From Streptomyces sp. RKAG290 (GTDB lineage: Bacteria; Actinomycetota; Actinomycetes; Streptomycetales; Streptomycetaceae): a stretch of DNA of 64,000 bases. Positions 9,051-17,378 of this stretch are shown in pieces (the stretch's first letter is position 1; every line of letters begins with the position of its first letter). The translations under genes were made by a program, and so were the position numbers. Below the pieces are notes generated by a model. It was not told the origin of the DNA. It ran no database searches and saw only the letters and a list, made by a program, of their open reading frames with translations. The stretch lies in assembly GCF_023701695.1 (NCBI RefSeq), contig NZ_JAJOZC010000001.1, positions 7,191,894 through 7,255,893 of the forward strand. The letters run 5' to 3'.

Positions 9051-9545
9051 ATGTCCACGCTCACCGTGTGGAAGTTCCGGTCGGCCGAAGGTGCGGAGGG
9101 CGTGGAGGCGACGCTGAAGTCCCTTCAGAGGGAAGGGCTGATCAAGATCCTGGACGCCGCCGTGGTGAGCTGGCCCGAGGGCCGGGCGAAGCCGCGGACG
9201 AAGCAGTTGCTCAACCTGGTCGGTGCGGGTGCGCTGAGCGGCACGTTCTGGGGGATGCTCTTCGGGCTGATCTTCCTGATGCCGCTGCTGGGCGCCGCCA
9301 TCGGCGCGGCCGCCGGGGCGCTGGGCGGCAAGCTGGCCGACATCGGCATCGACGACGAGTTCATCGCCGAGGTCAAGGAGAAGGTCACGCCGGGGACCTC
9401 GGCGCTGTTCCTCCTCACCATGAACGAGGTGCCCGACCGGATCAGTGAGGCCCTCCCCGGCGGTGGGGCCGAGCTCCTCCACAGCAATCTCGACTCCGTG
9501 AGCGAGGCCCGGCTCCGCGACGTCTTCGGTGAGGACGCGGCTTGA
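9051..9545 (+). CDS. DUF1269 family membrane protein
   Basis: A 164-residue protein with a soluble N-terminal segment (STLTVWKFRSAEGAEG), a Gly/Ala-rich hydrophobic hairpin at about residues 52-98 (GALSGTFWGMLFGLIFLMPLLG, then a glycine-zipper-like stretch) and a C-terminal domain (VTPGTSALFLL). This is the standard DUF1269 layout. The function of the family is unknown; in actinobacteria it is often near stress genes. The start ATG 9051 is downstream of AGGAGG at 9038-9043, with a second out-of-frame ATG between them. The neighbouring baeRF3 and phosphoketolase genes suggest a stress or energy-limitation setting; this is an inference. Confidence 0.82.
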   Translation: MSTLTVWKFRSAEGAEGVEATLKSLQREGLIKILDAAVVSWPEGRAKPRTKQLLNLVGAGALSGTFWGMLFGLIFLMPLLGAAIGAAAGALGGKLADIGIDDEFIAEVKEKVTPGTSALFLLTMNEVPDRISEALPGGGAELLHSNLDSVSEARLRDVFGEDAA

Positions 9546-9646
9546 TCCGCCGGGAGGGCGCCGCGTCCCCCGGGCCCTCCCGCCGTGTCCCCCGGTACCT
9601 CCGCACCCTTCCCGTGCTTCCCACTTCCGAGCAGACGGAGCGTTCC

Positions 9647-10212
9647 GTGAACCAGACCAGCCCCGTGCGGCGCACCCTCGGCGGCCGCGCAGCCCGAAGC
9701 CTGACCCCGCGGTGCTGGCCGCGGTGATCGTGGCCGGCGCCGCCGCCTGCGACAGTTCCGACACCTCCTCGCAGGGCACGGCCAGAAGCACCCGCACGGT
9801 CTCGGCGGAACCGGCCGCGTCCCCGAAGGCCACCCGGAGCCCGCGCACCCAGCAGGACTTCGCGGCCTCGGTCTCCGCCGAGGCGGAGCGCAGCCGGCAG
9901 CAGGCCGCCAAGATGCTCAAGGGTGTCGAGGGGAAGGGTGACGCGGTCAAGGACGTGTCCGTCAACGGCCTGCCGGTCAAGGCCTCCGAAGAGGTCCGCA
10001 GCGCCCTCGTCCGGGTGACCAACCGCACCGGCAAGGCCGCCTTCTACGCGGTCCGGGTGGAGTTCGTCGACTCCGACGGCAAGGTCCTGGACACCGTGGT
10101 GCTCGGCCTGGCGGACGTCCCGCCCGGCCGTACGGTGAGCCGGCACGCCGACAGCCGCAAGGCCGCGGGCGTCAAGACGTTCCCGCGGATCGCCCAGGCC
10201 GAGCGCGGCTGA
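9647..10212 (+). CDS. Putative lipoprotein with FxLYD-like domain (apparent frameshift in the signal peptide)
   Basis: About 188 residues if one base is restored. The start is GTG 9647 (VNQTSPVRRTLGGRAARS). The basic N-region is in one frame. The hydrophobic core and lipobox (AVLAAVIVAGAAAC, then DSSDTSS) lie in the next frame, so one base seems to be missing near 9698-9712 in CTGACCCCGCGG. Without the correction no start gives a full signal peptide. The Cys after GAA would be lipid-modified and anchor the protein outside the membrane. The C-terminal half (VRVTNRTGKAAFYAVRVEFVDSDG) resembles the FxLYD/DUF3426-like beta-sandwich found in extracellular lipoproteins. The ligand is unknown. Confidence 0.6.
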
Positions 10213-10226
10213 CGGCCGGTGCCAGG

Positions 10227-11564
10227 GTGAGCGCCGCCACCGACGCGGTCACGGAGGCGCTGCGTGACCTGCACTCCCGGTTCGCCGGGGTCGACGAGGG
10301 TGAGATCGCCGACTACATCCCGCAACTGGCCCTGGCCGACCCGGACGCCTTCGGGCTGGCCCTCATCAGCATGGACGGCCACCGGTACAGCATCGGCGAC
10401 GCCGAGGTGCCGTTCACCATCCAGTCCGTGTCGAAACCGTTCGTCTATGCCCTGGCCCTGTCCGTTCTCGGACTCGACGAGGTGTCCCGCTGGGTGAACG
10501 CCGAGCCCAGCGGCGAGGCGTTCAACGCCATCAGCCTGGAACGCGGCACGGGACGTCCGGACAACGCCATGGTCAACGCGGGCGCCATCGTGACCACCGC
10601 CCTGATCCCCGACACCTCGCGCACTCCCCGGTTCGAGCGCATCCTCGACTGTCTGAGCCGGTTCGCCGGCCGGATGCTCGACGTCGACGAGCAGGTGTAC
10701 GCCTCCGAGGCGTACACCGGGGACCGCAACCGGGCCCTGGCCTACCTCATCCGCAGCACCGGGCCGCTTCCGGTGGATCCGGTGGCGGCGGTGGAGACGT
10801 ACTTCAGGCAGTGCTCGGTACGGGTCACGGCGATGGATCTCGCCGCCATGGCGGCGACCCTGGCGCACGGCGGGGTCAACCCGCTCAACGGGGACAGGGT
10901 GGTCGCGGAGTCGGTCGCCGCCCAGGTGCTCGCCGTGATGGCGACGTGCGGCATGTACGACGCCTCCGGCGACTGGCTGCTCCGGGTGGGGCTGCCGGCC
11001 AAGAGCGGGGTGTCCGGCGGTCTGATCGCCGCGGGTCCCGCCCGGTTCGGACTGGCGACGTACAGTCCGCTCCTCGACCCGGCCGGGACCTCCGTACGCG
11101 GACACCTGGCCATCGGCTCGCTGTCGCAGCGGTTCGGCCTGCACCTCATGAACAATCCGGCGCTGCCGGGGTCCACCGTCACCGGCGTCACCACCGCCGA
11201 GGACCTGCCGGTCGAGCCGGCGGGGGAGCGGGAGAGCGCCCGGCGCGGGCGGGCTGCGATCGTCACGGCCCAGGGTGCGCTGGACTTCACCGCGGCGGAG
11301 CGGGTGCTGCACGCGCTGGACGAGCCGGAACCGGAAGGAACCGTCGCCGTGGTCCTGGACCTGCTCCGGGTGACGGACATCGACACCGTGGCCCGGGCGA
11401 TGCTGCGCAGCGGACTCGCCCGCCTCGCCGCGGACGGCCGGCGCACGGCCGTGGCCGACCCGGACGGCCGTCTCCGGGAGCCGGGCGAGGACGGTGTGGC
11501 TCCCCACTGCTTCGCCACCCTTGAGCAGGCGGTGGCCTGGGCCACGAGGGAACCGGCCGACTGA
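10227..11564 (+). CDS. glsA: Glutaminase A fused to a C-terminal STAS domain
   Basis: A 445-residue protein. Residues 1 to about 305 are a serine-dependent glutaminase: QSVSKPF carries the Ser-x-x-Lys nucleophile, and EPSGEAFNAI and GRPDNAMVNAGAI are conserved. It hydrolyses glutamine to glutamate and ammonia. After a short linker, residues from about 335 (RAAIVTAQGALDFTAAERVLHAL) form a STAS domain like those of anti-anti-sigma factors and sulfate transporters. Such fusions occur in some glutaminases, where the STAS part is presumed regulatory. The start is GTG 10227, with only a weak CAGG upstream. A hairpin follows the gene. Confidence 0.92.
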   Translation: MSAATDAVTEALRDLHSRFAGVDEGEIADYIPQLALADPDAFGLALISMDGHRYSIGDAEVPFTIQSVSKPFVYALALSVLGLDEVSRWVNAEPSGEAFNAISLERGTGRPDNAMVNAGAIVTTALIPDTSRTPRFERILDCLSRFAGRMLDVDEQVYASEAYTGDRNRALAYLIRSTGPLPVDPVAAVETYFRQCSVRVTAMDLAAMAATLAHGGVNPLNGDRVVAESVAAQVLAVMATCGMYDASGDWLLRVGLPAKSGVSGGLIAAGPARFGLATYSPLLDPAGTSVRGHLAIGSLSQRFGLHLMNNPALPGSTVTGVTTAEDLPVEPAGERESARRGRAAIVTAQGALDFTAAERVLHALDEPEPEGTVAVVLDLLRVTDIDTVARAMLRSGLARLAADGRRTAVADPDGRLREPGEDGVAPHCFATLEQAVAWATREPAD

Positions 11565-11635
11565 GCGGTGGCGCGAGCACGGTCACGGCGGACCGGCACG
11601 GGCAGCCCCGGGTCCGGTCCGGGCCGTCCGCGGGC

Positions 11636-11666
11636 CACGTCGTCGGGCGGCGCGCCCGACGACGTG
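11636..11666. terminator. Hairpin terminator between convergent glutaminase and endonuclease genes
   Basis: A perfect 14-base inverted repeat, arms 11636-11649 and 11653-11666, with a 3-base loop. It ends nine bases before the endonuclease stop codon and can terminate both convergent genes. Confidence 0.75.
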
Positions 11667-11674
11667 ACTGCCGT

Positions 11675-12499
11675 CTACCAGATGGCGTCCACCCATTCGG
11701 GGTGGTCGATGAACGGGTTCCGGTTGTGCTGGAACTGGTCGAATATGACGTCGTTGCGCCGCTGTTCGAAGGTGTCCGGCGGGTCCTGCTCGCTCCAGGC
11801 CTTCAGCGCGGAGAGCCGGCCGATGTTCGGCGCGGAGCCGTTGGACGTCGAGTCGTTGGGTTCGAGATCGGCGAAGGAGTCGTCGCCCTCGTACCGCACC
11901 GCCATGTAGAAGATCATGCGGGCGACGTCGCCCTTGACGGCGTCGCGGGGTTCGAAGGAGTCGCTGTCGGTGTAGTTGCCGGGTGCCTCGGCGACCTCGC
12001 TGCCGCCGTTGTCGAAGTCCTTGTTGCCGCGGGTGGAGTTGACCGACACGTCTTCGGGGCGCAGGTGGTGGATGTCGGTGCCCGGGCCGGTGGCCGTACC
12101 GAAGTCGCCGTGCGACTTGGCCCAGACGTGCTCCCGGTTCCACTGGTCGACGCCGCCGCCGTTGTCGCTCTTGGGGTCGGAGCGGCCGGAGTAGAGGAGG
12201 ATCAGGTTCGAGGAGTTGGCCGGGTCCTCGTCCGTGACCTTGAGCGCGTCCCAGACCTGGGCGTAGGTGAGCTTGGACTGGTCGCTGATGATCGTGTGCA
12301 GGGCGCCCTTGAGGGCGGTGCCGGTCTTGCCGAGCGCGTCCTGGTAGTACGTGTCGTCCAGCGCGCCGAGCGGGGTGGCGGCGGCTGCCGGGGCCCGGGG
12401 CGTGTCGGCCGGTGCGGCTGCCGCGGTACCGCTGAGCACCGCGAAGGCGGCGATCGTGGCCAGCAACGGGCGCCGGTAGGAAAGGTGACGACGGGACAT
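11675..12499 (-). CDS. Secreted endonuclease I family protein
   Basis: A 274-residue exported nuclease. The N-terminus (MSRRHLSYRRPLL, then a hydrophobic stretch and ASA-type AAAAPAD) is a signal peptide. The endonuclease I (EndA/NucM) signature WNREHVWAKSHGDFG is followed by GTDIHHLRPEDVSVN and RGNKDF; the His and Asn/Glu residues in these blocks form the Mg-dependent His-Me finger active site. It would degrade DNA outside the cell. I start at ATG 12499, preceded by GGAGAGG, rather than at the GTG ten codons upstream, which would swallow that site. A central insertion with many Asp and Asn residues may bind calcium. Confidence 0.9.
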   Translation of the reverse strand: MSRRHLSYRRPLLATIAAFAVLSGTAAAAPADTPRAPAAAATPLGALDDTYYQDALGKTGTALKGALHTIISDQSKLTYAQVWDALKVTDEDPANSSNLILLYSGRSDPKSDNGGGVDQWNREHVWAKSHGDFGTATGPGTDIHHLRPEDVSVNSTRGNKDFDNGGSEVAEAPGNYTDSDSFEPRDAVKGDVARMIFYMAVRYEGDDSFADLEPNDSTSNGSAPNIGRLSALKAWSEQDPPDTFEQRRNDVIFDQFQHNRNPFIDHPEWVDAIW

Positions 12500-12751
12500 G
12501 TGGGGTGTCCTCTCCGGAAATACGGGCACCGCGACGCCGTCACAGGGTGGGGGGCGGCTCCACGGTGGTCGTGTGGTACGTGGTCAGCGGGAGCCTTCCA
12601 CACGCACCGTGACCGGTGTGTGAACGCTGCGTACCTATCATGTGCAGGTCAAGTGTGGGCGGGGTCCGGCCCACGACAAGGGGACGGGCCCGGCATCGGA
12701 TGCGCCCCCGTCGGCGCGGGGCGAGAATTGCCGCAAGGACGAGGAGGCGGC

Positions 12752-12952
12752 ATGAGCGACGAGCCCGAATCCGTATCCGCATCGCGGGGAGTGACCCCCG
12801 ACAGCCTGTTGCACACCGGTGGGAGCGACAATCCGTCGGCGGAGGACCTGGTGCTCGCCTCCGGGCGGGACCTGACGCCGCAGACGCTCGAATGGGCCCG
12901 GCGCAAGCTGGCCGCGGAGGGCAGGGCGGCCATCGACAAGCAGCTGCCGTAG
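12752..12952 (+). CDS. Small conserved hypothetical protein
   Basis: A 66-residue protein starting MSDEPESVSASRG at ATG 12752, with GAGGAGG about five bases upstream. That is one of the best ribosome-binding sites in the window and strongly supports translation. It is acidic at the N-terminus and ends in a short helix-like segment (ARRKLAAEGRAAIDKQLP). There are no Cys, no membrane segment and no signal peptide. I do not recognise a domain. It looks like one of the small proteins common to streptomycetes. Confidence 0.7.
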   Translation: MSDEPESVSASRGVTPDSLLHTGGSDNPSAEDLVLASGRDLTPQTLEWARRKLAAEGRAAIDKQLP

Positions 12953-13056
12953 CCGCCGCGGCTGCCGCCTCGGCAGGGGTGCCCGGCCGCTTCCCGCCGT
13001 CACGGTGCCGGGAAGTGTGCGGGTGTCTCCCGCTGCTCGGTTAGCCTGAACTCACA

Positions 13057-14214
13057 ATGAACCGTTTGACGACGTCAGGGGCCGGTTACGACCTCGCCCG
13101 ATTCCCCGAGGACCCCCGCGACCCGTTCCGTGCCTGGGACGCGGCCGACGAATACCTGCTGCGGCACCTGGAGGGGATCGACGGAGCCGAACCGGTCGAC
13201 CTGTCCGGCAGCGTGGCCGTGGTCGGCGACCGCTGGGGCGCCCTGAGCACGGTGCTGGCCGGACACCGGCCCGTACAGATCACGGACTCCTACCTCGCGC
13301 AGCGGGCGACAGCGGCGAACCTGGCACGCAACGGGCTCGCCGCCGACGCCGTGCGCCTGCTGTCCGCGCGCGACACCCCGCCGGACCGGATCGACGTGCT
13401 GCTCGTACGGGTGCCCAAGAGCCTCGCGCTCCTGGAGGACCAGCTGCACCGGCTCGCGCCCGCGGTCCACGCCGGCACCGTCGTCATCGGCACCGGCATG
13501 GTGAAGGAGATCCACACCTCCACCCTCAAGCTGATCGAGCGGATCATCGGCCCGACCCGCACCTCCCTCGCGGTCAAGAAGGCCCGGCTCATCCACTGCA
13601 CCCCGGACCCGGCCCTGGCCCGCACGCCCAGCCCGTGGCCCCACCGCTACGACCTGCCCGAGGACGTCGGCGCTGTCGCGGGGCGCACCGTCGTCAACCA
13701 CGCCGGGATCTTCTGCGCCGAGCGGCTCGACATCGGCACCCGCTTCTTCCTGAAGCACCTGCCGGTGCGCAGCGGCCCCGACCGCGTCGTCGACCTCGGC
13801 TGCGGCAACGGGGTCCTCGGCCTGGCCGCCGCACTGGCCAACCCCGAGGCCGCGGTCACCTTCATCGACGAGTCCTACCAGGCGGTCGCCTCGGCCGAGG
13901 CGACCTTCCGGGACAACGCCGGCGCCGATGCCGACGCCCGGTTCGTGGTCGGCGACAACCTGGCCGGCACCGCGCCCGGGAGCGTCGACCTGATCCTCAA
14001 CAACCCGCCGTTCCACTCGCACCAGGCCACCACGGACGCGACCGCCCGGAACATGTTCCACGGGGCGCGTGCCGCGCTGCGCCAGGGCGGCGAACTGTGG
14101 GTCGTGGGCAACCGCCATCTCGGCTACCACACCCAGCTGCGCCGGACGTTCGGCAACTGCACCACGGTGGCGGGCGACCCCAAGTTCGTGGTGCTGCGCG
14201 CCGTGAAACGCTGA
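13057..14214 (+). CDS. RlmG/RsmC-type class I SAM-dependent RNA methyltransferase
   Basis: A 385-residue protein with two Rossmann-like halves. The C-terminal half carries the SAM-binding motif VVDLGCGNGVLGL (near residue 245) and the catalytic NNPPFH motif (near residue 315). NPPF is typical of N2-guanine methyltransferases acting on rRNA (RlmG, RsmC). The N-terminal half (VVGDRWGALSTVLAGHRP) resembles the inactive MTS-like domain of those enzymes. It probably methylates a guanine of ribosomal RNA; whether 16S or 23S is not shown by the sequence. It is transcribed alone. Confidence 0.8.
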   Translation: MNRLTTSGAGYDLARFPEDPRDPFRAWDAADEYLLRHLEGIDGAEPVDLSGSVAVVGDRWGALSTVLAGHRPVQITDSYLAQRATAANLARNGLAADAVRLLSARDTPPDRIDVLLVRVPKSLALLEDQLHRLAPAVHAGTVVIGTGMVKEIHTSTLKLIERIIGPTRTSLAVKKARLIHCTPDPALARTPSPWPHRYDLPEDVGAVAGRTVVNHAGIFCAERLDIGTRFFLKHLPVRSGPDRVVDLGCGNGVLGLAAALANPEAAVTFIDESYQAVASAEATFRDNAGADADARFVVGDNLAGTAPGSVDLILNNPPFHSHQATTDATARNMFHGARAALRQGGELWVVGNRHLGYHTQLRRTFGNCTTVAGDPKFVVLRAVKR

Positions 14215-14319
14215 CGCCCGCCGCCCGGCGCACCGTGCCCCTTCCGGATTCTTGCAACACGTTCTACTGTGTGCGCCGCCGCACACGGGCGACGCGACCG
14301 CGAGACTCCTGGAGGGGCC

Positions 14320-15498
14320 GTGCACCTCGAATACACGCCTGAGCAGCAGCAGTTGCGTACCGAACTGCGCACCTACTTCGCCGGCCTGGTCCCCGACAAC
14401 GCGTACGCGCGTTACGCCGACCCCGCGGCGCAGAAGCGCTTCTACCGGGAGACCATCCGGCGCCTGGGCACCGACGGCTGGCTCGGCGTCGGCTGGCCCA
14501 CCGAGTACGGCGGGCGCGGCCTGTCACCGATGGAACAGTTCATCTTCTTCGACGAGGCCGCCCAGGCCGGTGTGCCGCTGCCGCTGATGGCCCTCAACAC
14601 CGTCGGCCCGACGATCATGCAGTTCGGCACCGACGAGCAGAAGGCCTACTTCCTGCCCAAGGTCCTCGCCGGAGAGATCGACTTCGCGATCGGCTACAGC
14701 GAACCCGACGCGGGCACCGACCTCGCCGCCCTGAAGACCCGGGCGGTGCGCGACGGCGACACCTACCTCGTCAACGGGCAGAAGATCTGGACGACCAACG
14801 GCGACACCGCCGACTGGGTCTGGCTCGCCGCCCGTACCGACCCCGACGCCCCGCCCCACAAGGGCATCACCATGCTCCTCGTCCCGACCTCCGACCCCGG
14901 CTACTCCTGCACCCTGATCAACACCCTCGCCTCGCACGACACCACCGCCAGCTACTACGAGAACATCCGCGTCCCCGTGTCCCGCCGGGTCGGCGAGGAG
15001 AACAAGGGCTGGCGGCTCATCACCAACCAGCTCAACCACGAACGCGTCACCCTCGCCGCCCACGGCACCATGGCCATCCGCGCCCTGCACAACGTCCGGC
15101 GCTGGGCCGCCGAGACCAGGCTCGCCGACGGCCGCCGCGTCATCGACCTCGGCTGGGTCCGCGCCCGCCTCGCCCGCACCCACACCCGGCTCGACGCCAT
15201 GAAACTCCTCAACTGGCAGATGGTGTCGGCCGTGCAGGACCACACCCTCACCCCGCAGGACGCCTCCGCGGTCAAGGTCTACGGCTCCGAGGCGCGCCGC
15301 GACGCCTACGCCTGGCTCATGGAGGTCGTCGGCTCGGCGGGACCGCTCAAGGAGGGGTCGGCCGGCGCCGTGCTGCACGGCGAGCTCGAACGCGGATACC
15401 GGTCCGCCGTCATCTTCACCTTCGGCGGCGGCAACAACGAGATCCAGCGGGAGATCATCTCGTGGATCGGCCTCGGGATGCCGCGCGTACGACGCTGA
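14320..15498 (+). CDS. Acyl-CoA dehydrogenase
   Basis: A 392-residue flavoprotein. The family signatures are YSEPDAGTDLAALKTRA (FAD and substrate loop), KIWTTNGDTADWVWLAARTD, and the C-terminal GPLKEGSAGAVLHGELERGYRSA with FTFGGGNNEIQRE. It introduces a double bond into an acyl-CoA and passes electrons to ETF. The GTG 14320 start has GGAGGGG about four bases upstream and gives the usual N-terminus (VHLEYTPEQQQLR). It resembles the FadE-type enzymes of actinobacteria that act on branched or steroid-derived acyl-CoAs. No partner subunit gene is adjacent, so the substrate is unknown. Confidence 0.9.
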   Translation: MHLEYTPEQQQLRTELRTYFAGLVPDNAYARYADPAAQKRFYRETIRRLGTDGWLGVGWPTEYGGRGLSPMEQFIFFDEAAQAGVPLPLMALNTVGPTIMQFGTDEQKAYFLPKVLAGEIDFAIGYSEPDAGTDLAALKTRAVRDGDTYLVNGQKIWTTNGDTADWVWLAARTDPDAPPHKGITMLLVPTSDPGYSCTLINTLASHDTTASYYENIRVPVSRRVGEENKGWRLITNQLNHERVTLAAHGTMAIRALHNVRRWAAETRLADGRRVIDLGWVRARLARTHTRLDAMKLLNWQMVSAVQDHTLTPQDASAVKVYGSEARRDAYAWLMEVVGSAGPLKEGSAGAVLHGELERGYRSAVIFTFGGGNNEIQREIISWIGLGMPRVRR

Positions 15499-15638
15499 GC
15501 GTGTGCCGGGCCCTGACGGACACCGGGTCGGGGCACATGCCGGAAAACCCGGTCGTGAAGAACTGATATCCGAGCCGCTTGCCGGGGTCTCCCAGCCATC
15601 GGGCATCATCAGCGGTCTACAGGACAGGGAACTTCTTC

Positions 15639-17296
15639 ATGAGCCATCAGCACACGGTGGACCCGGCGGCACTGGTGACCGCCGCCCGCAAGGGGGACGC
15701 GAGGGCCAAGGACGCGCTGGCGAGCGCGTACCTCCCACTCGTCTACAACATCGTGGGCCGCGCGTTGAACGGTTCGCCGGACGTGGACGACGTCGTGCAG
15801 GACAGCATGCTCCGCGCCTTGGACGGACTCGGAGGTCTGCGGGCCCCGGAGAGTTTCCGCTCCTGGCTGGTGGCGATAGCGATGAACCAGATCCGCACGT
15901 ACTGGCAGAGCCGCAACGGAGCGCCGGGCACGCTGGAGGAGGCCGGGCAGGTGGCCGACCCCGGGGCCGATTTCGTCGATCTGACGATGATGCGCCTGCA
16001 ATTGTCCGGGCAGCGTCAGGAGACCGCGCGCGCCACGCGGTGGCTGGAGCCGGAGGACCGGGGCCTGCTGTCGCTGTGGTGGCTGGAGTGCGCGGGGGAG
16101 CTGACCCGTACCGAGGTCGCCGAGGCACTGGAGCTCTCGCCGCAGTACGCGGCGGTCAGGGTGCAGCGGATGAAGGCCCAGCTGGAGACGTCCCGCGTCG
16201 TCGTGCGGGCGCTCGACGCGCAGCCGCCGTGCGAGGAGCTCCGCGGGGTCCTCGTGGCGTGGGACGGCCGCCCCTCGGCACTGTGGCGCAAGCGCATAGC
16301 CCGGCACGCCCGGGACTGCCTGCGGTGTGCCGGACTCCGGAGCGGCCTGATGCCCGCCGAAGGTCTGCTGGCGGGGCTGGCACTGGTCGCCGTGCCCGTG
16401 AGTCTGCTCGCGCTGTGGCCCGCGCAGGACGGGATGACACCCGTCGCCGCCGCCTACGCGCTCGGTGCCACTGCGGGCGACGGCGCGGTACCCGCCGGGC
16501 CCGGCCGCCACCGTTCCCCGGCGGGCGGAACGCGGGCGGGCGGGGAACCACGCGCGCCGACGCGCGACGGCGCCGGCGGACCGTCCGGCGACGGGTGGTC
16601 GGCGGCGCGGTACTGGCGGCGTGCATGACCGGCGGGGGCCTGTGGTACGCGTCCCTCGGGCCCGGTACCGGGAGCGACAACGACGCGGCGTCGCGCACCT
16701 CGGCGGAGCCCGTCACCGATCTCGCCGCCCCCGGGACCCCGGCCACCACGTCACCGTCGCCTTCCGTGTCCGCGTCGCCCTCGCCCTCGCCGTCCGCGAA
16801 GCGGAGCGCCTCCGCCGCCCCCGGCCGGAAACCGGGCAGGAGCGTCGCCCCGAAGCCGAAGGCAACAGCCACGCCGCAGGCGCCGAGCGCCCCCGCCGCG
16901 CAACCGGCCCCCGTGGGCACCGCGGCCCAGGTCGTCGCCCTGGTCAACAAGGAACGGGAGGCTGCCGGCTGCGGGCCGCTCAAGGAGGACGCCCAGCTCA
17001 CGGACGCGGCACAGCGCCACTCCGACGACATGTCGGCCCGCGACTTCTTCGAGCACACCAACCCCGACGGCGCCGACCCCGGACGACGCGTCACCGACGC
17101 CGGGTACCGCTGGTCGACGTACGGCGAGAACATAGCCCGGGGCCAGCAGACGCCCGAATCGGTCATGGAGTCCTGGATGAACAGCCCTGGTCACCGCGCC
17201 AACATCCTCAACTGCGCCTTCAAGGACATCGGCATCGGTATCCACAAGGGCCCCGGCGGGCCGTGGTGGACACAGGACTTCGGCGCGAAGCTGTGA
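15639..17296 (+). CDS. ECF-type sigma factor fused to a zinc-finger-like segment, membrane segment and CAP domain (apparent frameshift)
   Basis: About 552 residues if one base is restored. Residues 1-185 are an ECF-type sigma factor: region 2 (NGSPDVDDVVQDSMLRALDG) and region 4 (TRTEVAEALELSPQYAAVRVQRMK). Next comes RHARDCLRC, an H-x3-C-x2-C motif like that of zinc-binding anti-sigma factors, then a hydrophobic segment (LLAGLALVAVPVSLLALW). After Arg-rich sequence there is a second hydrophobic segment (VVGGAVLAACMTGGGLWYAS), a Ser/Pro/Lys-rich wall-spanning-type linker, and a complete SCP/CAP domain (SARDFFEHTNPDG, GENIARGQQ, NSPGHRANILN). The two halves are in different frames; one base seems to be missing between about 16480 and 16600. 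The forward stop overlaps ATG 16625, so two separate genes are possible, but the second would lack an export signal. Confidence 0.7.
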
Positions 17297-17378
17297 CCGT
17301 GCCGAGGCCCTGCGATGCTTGGTGTTCCGGGGCCCCGGCCGGTGCGCCCGCACGCCGCCGAGCGGGAGGTACGCGCAC

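Noticed and set aside
16625..17296. A separate CAP-domain gene starting at ATG 16625, overlapping the sigma gene stop as ATGA
   Set aside because: That start would leave only half a hydrophobic segment and no signal peptide for an extracellular domain, and the Arg-rich sequence just before it in the same frame looks like the cytoplasmic flank of a membrane helix. A missing base explains the data better, though I cannot exclude two genes.
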